Shown here: in pieces, positions 24,486 through 31,390 of the stretch
Numbering within the stretch: the first letter of the stretch is position 1
Layout of the letters: each line of letters opens with the position of its first letter
Assembly (NCBI GenBank): GCA_944324105.1
Contig: CALUVA010000006.1
Span: forward strand, 1-33,729
Reading direction: 5' to 3'
Origin: an uncultured Elusimicrobiales bacterium
GTDB lineage: Bacteria; Elusimicrobiota; Elusimicrobia; Elusimicrobiales; Elusimicrobiaceae
DNA length: 33,729 nt
The notes under the pieces: model-generated
The model's input: the letters and a program-made list of their open reading frames with translations, nothing else
Told to the model about the DNA's origin: nothing
Database searches by the model: none
Program-made: the position numbers and the translations under genes

Positions 24486-24559
24486 TGCCCCCGGCGGGAG
24501 TCGAACTCGCAACTTTCTCCTTAGGACGGAGCTACTCTATCCAATTGAGTTACGGGGGC
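24486..24559 (-). tRNA. tRNA-Arg (anticodon CCU)
   Basis: On the minus strand it folds as a complete cloverleaf: 7-bp acceptor stem GCCCCCG/CGGGGGC, a D-arm with GG, an anticodon loop with CCT at 34-36, and a T-loop TTCGACT. Imperfections are an A-C opposition in the T-stem and a G-A pair closing the anticodon stem. The 3' CCA is not encoded, so it must be added after transcription. It reads AGG codons. Confidence 0.93.
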
Positions 24560-24621
24560 GTTATCGTTCTATTTTAGCAAGTTTCTATATGGACCGTCCA
24601 AATCTCTAATATAAACATCCC

Positions 24622-24651
24622 TTGCCTGCCGGGCGTATGCTTATTTATAAT
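24622..24651 (+). promoter_or_regulatory. sigma-70-type promoter for the nitroreductase-family gene
   Basis: TTGCCT (24622-24627), an 18-bp spacer and a perfect TATAAT (24646-24651). The short leader carries an AGGAGG Shine-Dalgarno. Confidence 0.7.
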
Positions 24652-24674
24652 ACAGGCAGACAGGAGGTGTATTT

Positions 24675-25268
24675 ATGCCTTTTACCGATATTATAAAGCT
24701 GCGCCGTTCGCGTTATGAGCTGACGGACCGGCTGCCCATATCCGAGGAAAAGCTTGCTGAAATTATCGGGCAGTGTATTTTGTATACTCCTTCGGCGTTT
24801 AACTCACAGCCGGCCCGCGTCGTGTTGTTGCTGGGGGAAAAACACAAACAGTTATGGAAACTGACGGAAGATTGTCTGCGGGAAATTGTGCCTGCGGACA
24901 AGTTTGCTCCAACGGAAAAGAAACTCGCTTCTTTTGCCGCAGCCTGCGGTACGCTGCTGTATTATAACGATAAGGATACAGTACGGCAATTACAGGCGCA
25001 ATTCCCTACATATAAAGACAACTTCCCCATATGGGCCCAGCAGGCCAACGGTATGTTGCAGTTTGCCGTATGGAGCGCTTTGGCCGAAGCGGGGGTGGGG
25101 GCGTCTTTGCAACATTACAACCCGCTGATAGATGCGCGTGCGGCCCAGGCATTTGAGATCCCTTCTTCCTGGCAATTAATAGCACAGATGCCTTTTGGAA
25201 CAGCTGAAGGTATACCGATGGACAAAGCCATCATTCCGCTGGAGAAGCGTTTGTTTGTGAAAAAATAA
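24675..25268 (+). CDS. nitroreductase family protein (HBN1/YdgI-like)
   Basis: A 197-residue, probably FMN-binding oxidoreductase of the compact nitroreductase branch that includes yeast Hbn1/Frm2. The N-terminal RRSRYEL, the TPSAFNSQP segment (residues about 38-46) and the C-terminal G.P....I.PLEKR match that branch. Family members reduce quinones or nitro compounds with NAD(P)H, and some have been tied to fatty-acid signalling. The physiological substrate here is unknown. The promoter and Shine-Dalgarno are clear, and the gene is monocistronic, closed by a strong terminator. Confidence 0.88.
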   Translation: MPFTDIIKLRRSRYELTDRLPISEEKLAEIIGQCILYTPSAFNSQPARVVLLLGEKHKQLWKLTEDCLREIVPADKFAPTEKKLASFAAACGTLLYYNDKDTVRQLQAQFPTYKDNFPIWAQQANGMLQFAVWSALAEAGVGASLQHYNPLIDARAAQAFEIPSSWQLIAQMPFGTAEGIPMDKAIIPLEKRLFVKK

Positions 25269-25283
25269 TATTGATAATCATTA

Positions 25284-25314
25284 AAAAACCCCCGGTTAAA
25301 AACCGGGGGTTTTT
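25284..25314. terminator. bidirectional rho-independent terminator
   Basis: A perfect 14-bp stem (25284-25297 with 25301-25314) with a 3-nt loop, flanked by A's on the left and T's on the right, so it works in both directions. It separates the convergent nitroreductase gene and the first envelope-paralog gene. Confidence 0.92.
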
Positions 25315-25327
25315 GTTTAATTTGTTT

Positions 25328-26587
25328 TTATCTGGCCAAATTAATAGTTCCCCTTGTCCCGGCTTTCGGAGCTGCGGTCGTAATTCCTTTCAGGCCGGAC
25401 TTTAAGAAAGACGCTTCAGAAGGGGACAGCAAACTCATCTGATGCAGTGCTTCTGCGCCCTGGATGCAAATCTTGCGTAGTTCCTCGTCTTTTTCCATGG
25501 CGGCCAGCTGTTTCGGCGTGGCATTGAGGAACAATCGGAAGTTGGTGTTTATGCGATCGGCCTGCTTCTGCGCATGTACGCTGTGGGCCGAAGCACCTAA
25601 AGCCACCAATAAGGCGATTGCCGGCAGATTTTTGGAGTGGAAAATATGACGGCAAATGGCGACCATGCGTTCAAAGAGTGGCATATTTTTTTCTACACTC
25701 CAACGCATCATATGGCGCATATATTCGCTGGCACTGATTTTGCCTCCTCCGATGGAAACAGACATGCCCTCATCAATAAAATGCATAAATTCTTTGCGTT
25801 GTGCTTCCGTAACGGCCTGCAGCCAAGGTTCTTTTAACAACTGGGCACGTAAGGCGGAACGCTGGGAAGTCGGCAGATTTTTATCGAACAGTTTTTCATA
25901 GACATTCAATTCTTTTTCCCAGTCATAGGAATAGCTAAACATGGTCGTATAATGTCCTTTTTTCTGGTTGAAGCGGACCTGTAACTGCTGCAAATCTTTT
26001 TTTAGTTTCACGATTCTGTTATGCATGACGCGAATGGTCTGAGATTTGTTTGCGGAAATGGAACCGGTTTTTTGGAGCTGTTGGGTCAAAGAGGCAATTT
26101 CTTTTTCTAGTTGGGCAATACGGGCCTGCTGCCAGCCTCTGTCGGTGTTAACCAAGCTGTTGTACTGCTTTTTCCATTTGGAGGCTCTAGAGTTGGCAAT
26201 GCCCAGTTGTTCCTGCAAAGCCCGGTTTTGCTCTTCCAATTGCTGAACCAGCGAATATTGCTGTTGGCGTTCCTGTTTGGCAATTTGCTGATATTTTCTG
26301 CTTGTAACCCGGGCATTATGCAACTGGGTTTCAAAATTTCCCGTTAATTCTTTGATTTGTCTCTTGTGCATGATATGCTGTACAATGCCCAAACCCACTG
26401 CGGTGCCGCCTAAACTCAATAGGGCAATTCCTTCGTTGGAAATCCACGGTGCATGTTGGATGTCTTTTTTGGCGCGTTGTTGATATTGGGCCAAAGTTTG
26501 GGGCTCGGCTGGGACATTTTTCGCAAACAGGGCTTGCTGTCCCAGCAGAGAAAAAGAGAGCAATAAAACAAGAAGTTTACGTATCAT
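25328..26587 (-). CDS. envelope protein with coiled coil, paralog 1 of a three-gene family
   Basis: 419 residues, no family recognised. A signal peptide (about 1-22) is followed by a Gln-rich spacer, a hydrophobic segment (about 52-73) and a long coiled coil (about 74-215). Then come a helical domain with a Gly/Ser loop, a second hydrophobic segment (321-340) ending in an AxA-like site, and a C-terminal domain with the motif LFL..(T)..QL..........C. The same order and motif recur in the next two minus-strand genes. I chose the ATG at 26585-26587, with a GAGG Shine-Dalgarno and the signal peptide at the N-terminus; the longer frame to 26659 is not protein-like. The second hydrophobic segment could be a cleavage site that frees the last 80 residues. 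Own promoter and terminator. Confidence 0.8.
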   Translation of the reverse strand: MIRKLLVLLLSFSLLGQQALFAKNVPAEPQTLAQYQQRAKKDIQHAPWISNEGIALLSLGGTAVGLGIVQHIMHKRQIKELTGNFETQLHNARVTSRKYQQIAKQERQQQYSLVQQLEEQNRALQEQLGIANSRASKWKKQYNSLVNTDRGWQQARIAQLEKEIASLTQQLQKTGSISANKSQTIRVMHNRIVKLKKDLQQLQVRFNQKKGHYTTMFSYSYDWEKELNVYEKLFDKNLPTSQRSALRAQLLKEPWLQAVTEAQRKEFMHFIDEGMSVSIGGGKISASEYMRHMMRWSVEKNMPLFERMVAICRHIFHSKNLPAIALLVALGASAHSVHAQKQADRINTNFRLFLNATPKQLAAMEKDEELRKICIQGAEALHQMSLLSPSEASFLKSGLKGITTAAPKAGTRGTINLAR

Positions 26588-26630
26588 ATTTAATACCTCG
26601 GATAGAATGATCGCATTTATGGATAATCTT

Positions 26631-26659
26631 ATTCTAGAAGTTACAAAAGAGGGGAACAA
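26631..26659 (-). promoter_or_regulatory. promoter of envelope paralog 1
   Basis: On the minus strand TTGTTC (26654-26659), an exact 17-bp spacer and TAGAAT (26631-26636). The -35 is preceded by CCC, as in the promoters of the two sister genes. Confidence 0.65.
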
Positions 26660-26699
26660 GGGTCCTAGGGCCCAAAGTCTTTCTAGGCCTTTTTTTCAT

Positions 26700-27686
26700 T
26701 CAGCGTGCCCGTAAGGGGCGGCGTGGGTATGAAGAATATGCCGGTCGTGTCAACAGGGATTTTTCTTCTTCAGTTAAAGGAGTGGCGGCGAGCAGTTCCA
26801 CGGCCTGCACAATTTGTCTGCAGTAGGATAAGGCCTGAGGATAACGAGCCAGTCGGTGTAGCTGTTCATCCGTCGCATCTAAAAACAGGGCAGGATTTGC
26901 CGCCAGGCGTTCCATGGTCTTATCTGAGAAGGAAGATGAAACCAGTAAATCAGTAACAGCCAGTATACCTGTTACAACCAGCATACGTTTGGCAATGACA
27001 AGGTACAAAGAAGTGCTAGAAGATTGAAAGGCTTTTTGTTCCAAAAATTTTAATGCATTTTGCCTTCCGGATTTCTGTTTACGGAGTACGGCTTCATCTA
27101 ATACTTCTATTAACCCCTGCTGCTCAGATAACGGCAAGCGGCTGATGCGCGGGCGGTAATTTTCCATAATATATTTACTGAGAAATGTTTTGGGTTTTAT
27201 CTCTTTGACTGGTTCGTCAAACAGGGATGGTTGTGCTGGACGAGGTGCCAGCGGCTGGGAAGGTTTATCCAGCCAGGATAAGTCTTTTTGTCCATGACTC
27301 GCGGTGGGAGGCAGGTCAAATAAATCGTCAATTAAACCCCAGCTGCGGCGTTTGGCAAACAAATGCCGTGCCGGACTACGCTCGGCCAGTCCTTTTTCCG
27401 GGAACAAACGGGAGTGGCTTTTGGCGGATGATACAGTTTGCCACATACGCTGCTGTGCCAGTTCCGTTAGGGCAGCCATGGCTGCTGTGCCTGCAGAAAG
27501 AACCAATAGACGACGTATATATACTGCTGTTTCAGGGGATTTTTGCAAAATTTGCTGTGCACGGTTGCGCAATGCCTGCAATTCGGCACTGCGTTGTTGA
27601 AAAGACATAGCCCTGGCTTCGGAAATCGGAGTACAAAGCAACAGTACTGCCAGGCAAAAACATAAAAAACGGTGAATGGAAAGCAT
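26700..27686 (-). CDS. envelope protein, paralog 2 of a three-gene family
   Basis: 328 residues, no family recognised. An N-terminal signal peptide (about 1-26) is followed by a short helical part, a hydrophobic segment (about 57-75), then a Pro/Ser-rich low-complexity linker in place of the long coiled coil of paralog 1. A helical domain follows, then a second hydrophobic segment (about 227-250), and the C-terminal domain with NPALFLDA..EQL and a conserved Cys in the helix after it (motif near 264-290). No Shine-Dalgarno; a TACAAT hexamer lies 5 nt before the ATG with a 17-bp-spaced TTGCAG, which suggests a leaderless message. The C-terminus ends in a basic, Arg/Pro-rich tail. Confidence 0.78.
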   Translation of the reverse strand: MLSIHRFLCFCLAVLLLCTPISEARAMSFQQRSAELQALRNRAQQILQKSPETAVYIRRLLVLSAGTAAMAALTELAQQRMWQTVSSAKSHSRLFPEKGLAERSPARHLFAKRRSWGLIDDLFDLPPTASHGQKDLSWLDKPSQPLAPRPAQPSLFDEPVKEIKPKTFLSKYIMENYRPRISRLPLSEQQGLIEVLDEAVLRKQKSGRQNALKFLEQKAFQSSSTSLYLVIAKRMLVVTGILAVTDLLVSSSFSDKTMERLAANPALFLDATDEQLHRLARYPQALSYCRQIVQAVELLAATPLTEEEKSLLTRPAYSSYPRRPLRAR

Positions 27687-27691
27687 ATTTT

Positions 27692-27720
27692 ATTGTAAGT
27701 AAATCCTTTATCTCCTGCAA
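27692..27720 (-). promoter_or_regulatory. promoter of envelope paralog 2, leaderless layout
   Basis: TTGCAG (27715-27720), an exact 17-bp spacer and TACAAT (27692-27697) on the minus strand, only 5 nt before the ATG. A small GGCCTATAGGCC palindrome lies just upstream, around 27738-27750. Confidence 0.6.
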
Positions 27721-27760
27721 GGGTTATTGGACCTGGCCGGCCTATAGGCCTTTGAATCTT

Positions 27761-27785
27761 AAAAAGCCCCGTCTTAAGACGGGGC
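27761..27785 (-). terminator. rho-independent terminator of envelope paralog 3
   Basis: A 10-bp self-complementary stem (27766-27785, GCCCCGTCTT with its complement). On the minus strand it is followed by five T's. It lies 5 nt past the stop of paralog 3. Because the palindrome has no unpaired loop, the actual hairpin must open a few central pairs. Confidence 0.85.
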
Positions 27786-27790
27786 CAAAA

Positions 27791-28750
27791 TTAACGAACC
27801 AATTGTTTGCGAAGATTTTGCCGAAGCGCCTTTTTTTGAGCTGCTGCTTGTTTGGCCGCATACAATGTAAAGGTTTGGGCTTCTTCATCAGTGAGTTTTA
27901 GACTGTATGCTTGATCTATAACTTCTGCCACTTTGCGGCATAAAGCATTTGCACGGGGATTTTTTTCCCAAGCTTTCAGTTGATCAGCGTCGGCTTGCAG
28001 AAATAAAGCCGGATTTTGTTCCAAACGACTCAATCGTGTCTGGGCTTGGGCATCTGCTGCCGGAAAGGCTAAGGTAAACAACAAAGCCGTGACGGCAAAA
28101 CCTTTAATATATTTCTCCACAGCGATAAAAGCTTGTTTGCGGGTAATGTGAGAAGCCTGCCACGTCAGACGGTTTAAATTCAGCAGGGCTTGGGCCGGTT
28201 TCTGTTTAGCCAACAGATCTACTTCACGTAAAAGGGCTTTTATTTCTTCTTCTGGCATGTTATAGAACAAAGAAGTGTTTTCCGTAAGCAGGCGTTTGGA
28301 TAAATCCGTTTTTGCCGAAGGCATAAATTTTTGAACCAGAGACATTTTGGGCGGTTTGGGGGTAGTGGATTTATTTTTTATCTGCAGGATTTGTTCGGCG
28401 GTCTTGGCACGGTTTTGAGCCTGTTCCAATTTCCAAGCAAGTGCTTCATTACGTGCATACAGACGGGAAGAATAGTGTTGATAGTCTTTGATTGCCTGAG
28501 TTAATTTTTGGGTTTCGGCACGCAGTTGTTTATTTTGGCGTGCCAAACTGAATTGTTTGATAAGTAAAGCCCCGCCTCCGATACCTATTGCCGTTAACGG
28601 CAGTAAATAGCGTTTCATCCATGGAGTCTGAGCAACTTGTTGTTTGGCTTTGGTTTGCACCTGTTGTAACGAAGGAAGCGACTGAGCAAAAGAAGAAGAA
28701 CACAAACTGACGGCTAATAGGCAAGCAATCACGCGGGAAGCTGGTTTCAT
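27791..28750 (-). CDS. envelope protein with coiled coil, paralog 3 of a three-gene family
   Basis: 319 residues, no family recognised. A signal peptide (about 1-22, cleavage after SFA) is followed by a Gln-rich spacer, a hydrophobic segment (about 45-66), a coiled coil (about 67-125) and a basic linker. A helical domain follows, then a second hydrophobic segment (217-236) ending in AADAQA, and the C-terminal domain with NPALFLQA..DQL and the conserved Cys. A GGAGG Shine-Dalgarno before the ATG at 28748-28750 fixes the start; the frame open to 28855 is spurious. It is the closest of the three to paralog 2 in the C-terminal motif and to paralog 1 in overall layout. Own promoter and terminator. 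Confidence 0.8.
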   Translation of the reverse strand: MKPASRVIACLLAVSLCSSSFAQSLPSLQQVQTKAKQQVAQTPWMKRYLLPLTAIGIGGGALLIKQFSLARQNKQLRAETQKLTQAIKDYQHYSSRLYARNEALAWKLEQAQNRAKTAEQILQIKNKSTTPKPPKMSLVQKFMPSAKTDLSKRLLTENTSLFYNMPEEEIKALLREVDLLAKQKPAQALLNLNRLTWQASHITRKQAFIAVEKYIKGFAVTALLFTLAFPAADAQAQTRLSRLEQNPALFLQADADQLKAWEKNPRANALCRKVAEVIDQAYSLKLTDEEAQTFTLYAAKQAAAQKKALRQNLRKQLVR

Positions 28751-28783
28751 AAAACCTCCAAGAGTAAGAGAACTTCTTCTTTT

Positions 28784-28813
28784 ATTATAAGCACAAACGG
28801 AACAAAAAAACAA
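28784..28813 (-). promoter_or_regulatory. promoter of envelope paralog 3
   Basis: On the minus strand TTGTTT (28808-28813), an 18-bp spacer and TATAAT (28784-28789). It is again preceded by CCC at the -35. Confidence 0.6.
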
Positions 28814-28936
28814 GGGCGAAATAATTTCTCCGTCGTAATAAACCCTATATTTCACTGCATAAATTCATTCATGTTTTTGGCGGATAAATCTTGCTGTAAG
28901 GTTGGTATTTTTAGGGAAAGGAATATAAAATTTGAA

Positions 28937-28962
28937 ATAAAAAAGAGCCCTTGCGGGCTCTT
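28937..28962 (-). terminator. rho-independent terminator after tRNA-Gln
   Basis: An 8-bp stem AAGAGCCC/GGGCTCTT (28943-28950 with 28955-28962) with a 4-nt loop, followed by a T-run on the minus strand, 4 nt past the tRNA CCA end. It closes the ispE-spoVG-tRNA transcript. Confidence 0.9.
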
Positions 28963-28966
28963 AGAA

Positions 28967-29040
28967 TGGTTTCCGGACTAGGACTCGAACCTAGAATGAC
29001 TGGACCAAAACCAGTAGTGATACCATTTCACCATCCGGAA
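28967..29040 (-). tRNA. tRNA-Gln (anticodon UUG), CCA encoded
   Basis: On the minus strand it is a full cloverleaf: acceptor TTCCGGA/TCCGGAA, a D-arm with GTGA/TCAC, an anticodon loop TTTTGGT (anticodon TTG) and a T-arm CTAGG/CCTAG around TTCGAGT. The discriminator is A, and CCA (28967-28969) is encoded, unlike the tRNA-Arg in this window. The 5' end is only 7 nt past the spoVG stop, so the tRNA is most simply released from the ispE-spoVG transcript. Confidence 0.95.
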
Positions 29041-29047
29041 TTTAAAT

Positions 29048-29368
29048 TTAGGGTGCAGGGTTTTCTTCCTGCGTTTGTCCTGCCTCTGTTGAAGTATGCC
29101 CAGCCTGTGGATGCTTGGCCCGTTCTTCTTCATAAGCTTTTAGGACATTTTCCTCTAAATAGCGGCGGAACTCCTGGTTAATAGGGTGTACCATGTCTTT
29201 ATGGCTGCCGTCAGGCAGTTTGCGCGAAGGCATACACAAAAACACCCCTTTTGTTCCTTCCACTACTTTCATGTTGCGTACAACAAACGCATCGTCAAAT
29301 GTTACACTCGCAAATGCTTTGAGGCGCTCTTCCCCCATTAAGTGAATACGAATTTCAGTTATTTTCAT
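29048..29368 (-). CDS. spoVG: SpoVG family regulatory protein
   Basis: Small nucleic-acid-binding regulator of 106 residues. SpoVG in Bacillus affects septation, and in Borrelia and Staphylococcus it binds DNA or RNA. The conserved core is clear: MKITEIRI at the start, the LKAFASVTFDD strand, FVVRNMKVVEG and the basic MPSRK...KDMVHPI surface. The last about 20 residues are a low-complexity acidic/polar tail. It overlaps the ispE stop by 14 nt, with a GGAGGG Shine-Dalgarno inside ispE, so the two are coupled. The ispE/spoVG proximity also occurs in Firmicutes. Confidence 0.95.
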   Translation of the reverse strand: MKITEIRIHLMGEERLKAFASVTFDDAFVVRNMKVVEGTKGVFLCMPSRKLPDGSHKDMVHPINQEFRRYLEENVLKAYEEERAKHPQAGHTSTEAGQTQEENPAP

Positions 29369-30257
29369 CCTGGCTCCCTCCGAAACGTACGGTGAATACT
29401 TTTCGTCCCTTTTGTTTTATTCTCCCTGCCAAATCTTCGGCCTGGTCCCGGTCGGGGGTTAAAGCGAAAACGGTGGAGCCGGAACCGGACATCAACGGAC
29501 TTGCGCCCAAAGCGAGAAAGTCTTCTTTTACGTTGCGTACGGAACTAACAAACGGCAATACCGCTTCCTCCAGTCTGTTAAACAACAAAGGTTGCCAGTC
29601 TGCCGGAGGAAGACCCTGGCGTATGTACTCTATTAATTTATCTAAATTGGAAAGGCTTGTCAAGACGGTCTGACGCGTCGGTAGACGCAGGCGCCCGAAT
29701 ACCCCCTTGGTGGGCACCGGTGTGTTCGGGTATACCAATACAGCCCAAGGAAGCAAACCAGGTGCAGAAAGCGGGCTCAGTTTGTCTCCAATTCCTTCCC
29801 CTTTTAAAAAACTGTCGGAATATAAGAACAGCGGCACGTCCGCTCCCAGACGTGCGGCTTCTGGAAGCAGTTCCAGCGGATTTTTTTCAAATAGCTGACA
29901 CAGCCCTCGCAGTACGGTGCCTGCGTCGGAGGAGCCCCCTCCCAAGCCGGCGCCAAAAGGGATATTTTTTTCCAAACGGATATGTACGCGCAAAGTCAAG
30001 CCAAAATGTGCCGCAAAAACCCGTACAGCACGCAAAGCCAAATTGTCATCGCCACAACTAAGACCTTCTGCTAAAGGCCCCTGCAAATCCAGCCAAAAGT
30101 CTTCGTTGTCCGAAGTTTCCGCGTCTAATTCTATATGGTCGGCCAAAGACACTTTGGCAAATAGGGTAGATAACTCATGGTAACCGTCTGATCTTTTGCC
30201 AGTAACTTCTAAAAATAAGTTAATTTTGGCCGGGGCCTGCAGTGTTATGTGAGCCAT
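29355..30257 (-). CDS. ispE: 4-diphosphocytidyl-2-C-methyl-D-erythritol kinase
   Basis: Phosphorylates CDP-methylerythritol in the MEP isoprenoid pathway; cytoplasmic GHMP kinase of 300 residues, normal length. Lys11 in the APAKINL motif, the glycine-rich ATP loop GLGGGSSDAG (105-114 region) and the catalytic Asp140 (LGADVP) are present. I prefer the ATG at 30255-30257 (MAHITL), because a TACAAT hexamer lies 7 nt upstream with no Shine-Dalgarno, which fits a leaderless start. An in-frame ATG 9 nt further upstream (30266) would add only three residues and overlaps that hexamer. It heads the ispE-spoVG-tRNA-Gln transcript. Confidence 0.95.
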   Translation of the reverse strand: MAHITLQAPAKINLFLEVTGKRSDGYHELSTLFAKVSLADHIELDAETSDNEDFWLDLQGPLAEGLSCGDDNLALRAVRVFAAHFGLTLRVHIRLEKNIPFGAGLGGGSSDAGTVLRGLCQLFEKNPLELLPEAARLGADVPLFLYSDSFLKGEGIGDKLSPLSAPGLLPWAVLVYPNTPVPTKGVFGRLRLPTRQTVLTSLSNLDKLIEYIRQGLPPADWQPLLFNRLEEAVLPFVSSVRNVKEDFLALGASPLMSGSGSTVFALTPDRDQAEDLAGRIKQKGRKVFTVRFGGSQDENN

Positions 30258-30264
30258 ATATATC

Positions 30265-30270
30265 ATTGTA
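30265..30270 (-). promoter_or_regulatory. candidate -10 element for ispE, leaderless layout
   Basis: TACAAT on the minus strand, 7 nt before the chosen ATG. The -35 region is not close to consensus. The divergent surface-protein gene starts about 100 nt away, so the region 30271-30373 also holds that gene's promoter; I see AT-rich -10-like stretches but no clear pair. Confidence 0.4.
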
Positions 30271-30373
30271 TCTTTTTATGGTCGGAGAGAAAAAGTTTTT
30301 TCGTGTATTGTGCAATAAATATATATCTAAGTGTGTATTAAAAATGAGCAGAAGTATGAAATGGAGGGGAAAT

Positions 30374-31288
30374 ATGAGGATATTTTTTGGGATAGGGGCA
30401 GTGTTGCTTTTTTCGTACCCGGTATATGCGGAAAACAATATTCGAATGGTTACTTATTTCCCGGTTCCGTATGTATCTTATAATGATTTAGAAGTTGTGG
30501 GCACCTGTGATGCCGGGTTGATGGATGTGTGTAATTTGGAGATAGGGAACGAATTGAAAGTTTTTACAAAGAATAACGATAGCAGAGATTTAAATACCGG
30601 CAGTTTGATTGTATAAACCGGTAAATTGGAATTAAACTCCGATTTGTCTGAATCGGTAGTAGATGGAGTCAGTATATTTGCCGGGGAAACCTCTTCTGAA
30701 GAAGGCGTACTGGAATTTGCCCATAATCTGGAAGTAGCGAATATAGATGGAGAGGAAATTCAAAGCGCACAAGCTCAGAATATAGCTTATCTGAAAAATA
30801 TGACATTGTTCGGGGAGGAGTTCCCTTACTGTGATGCGTCGGGTAATGAAATCAGCTGGCAGGAGCTGACTATAAACGGGGAAAACGGCGTATTTCTGGT
30901 ATGCGGAACGGGGGAGAGCTATGAAGTTTCCTGTGAAGATGAGCCTGAACAGGAAAAATGCTGTTCCGGATGCGAAACTTGGGACGGCAGCAGCTGTGTA
31001 CAGAAAACTTGTTCCAGCGGATATGAACTTAATGAATCTACCTGTCAGTGTGAGGCGACAGAAGATGACGACGAATCTGTTACCGCTGGCGTATGGGAGA
31101 AAGGGCTGTCTGTTTCTGGCGGCTGGAGATGCGATAGCAGCTGCAATATTATTTTCGACCCGGAAGACGCCAGTTATAACATTCCGCAAGGTTCTTGTTC
31201 TCCGATAGGAAAGGTCCGCTATGTGGTAAATGACGTAATGGATTCCGTTGCTTGCAGTAGTCTGGGGTCGGGAATTGGCAAGTTGTGA
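30374..31288 (+). pseudogene. secreted surface-type protein gene interrupted by an in-frame TAA
   Basis: A GGAGGGG Shine-Dalgarno precedes ATG 30374. The product starts with a signal peptide (cleavage after VYA, about residue 18), then a conserved-looking segment with MVTYFPVPY and YNDLEVVGTCDAG, suggestive of a repeated beta-structured surface or pilus-associated protein. A TAA at 30614-30616 stops it after 80 residues. The same frame resumes at once (Thr-Gly-Lys-Leu) and runs 224 codons more, through a beta-type region, a Cys-rich EGF-like stretch with spaced Cys pairs, and a C-terminal Cys-containing domain, to TGA 31286-31288. The second part has no start with a Shine-Dalgarno (only a TTG at 30626). 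The frame is kept across the stop, so this looks like a recent nonsense change, sequencing error or read-through. Family not recognised. Confidence 0.7.
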
Positions 31289-31350
31289 GAATGGATAAAT
31301 ATGTTTGTACGGAACAATAAAACATATGATCTCTAAAAGCTGTATAATTA

Positions 31351-31378
31351 AATTCCTCCGCCTAAAGGCGGAGGAATT
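31351..31378 (-). terminator. rho-independent terminator of the MORN-like gene
   Basis: A perfect 12-bp stem (31351-31362 with 31367-31378) and a 4-nt loop. On the minus strand it runs into TTTAATTAT. On the plus strand no T-run follows, so it mainly serves the minus-strand gene, though it may act as a barrier for the pseudogene transcript. Confidence 0.75.
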
Positions 31379-31390
31379 ATGTTAATGAGG

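Noticed and set aside
24486-24559. Genomic island inserted at tRNA-Arg
   Set aside because: I found no partial tRNA repeat, integrase or mobile gene on either side. Both flanks have normal operons.
25328-28750. Phage tail or conjugation module made of the coiled-coil proteins
   Set aside because: There is no integrase, terminase, capsid, VirB4-like ATPase or att-type repeat nearby. Promoters and terminators are ordinary and the flanking genes are housekeeping.
30626-31288. Separate gene starting at TTG 30626
   Set aside because: There is no Shine-Dalgarno or promoter, the frame is the same as the upstream signal-peptide ORF, and the product would start in mid-domain. A split gene explains it better.
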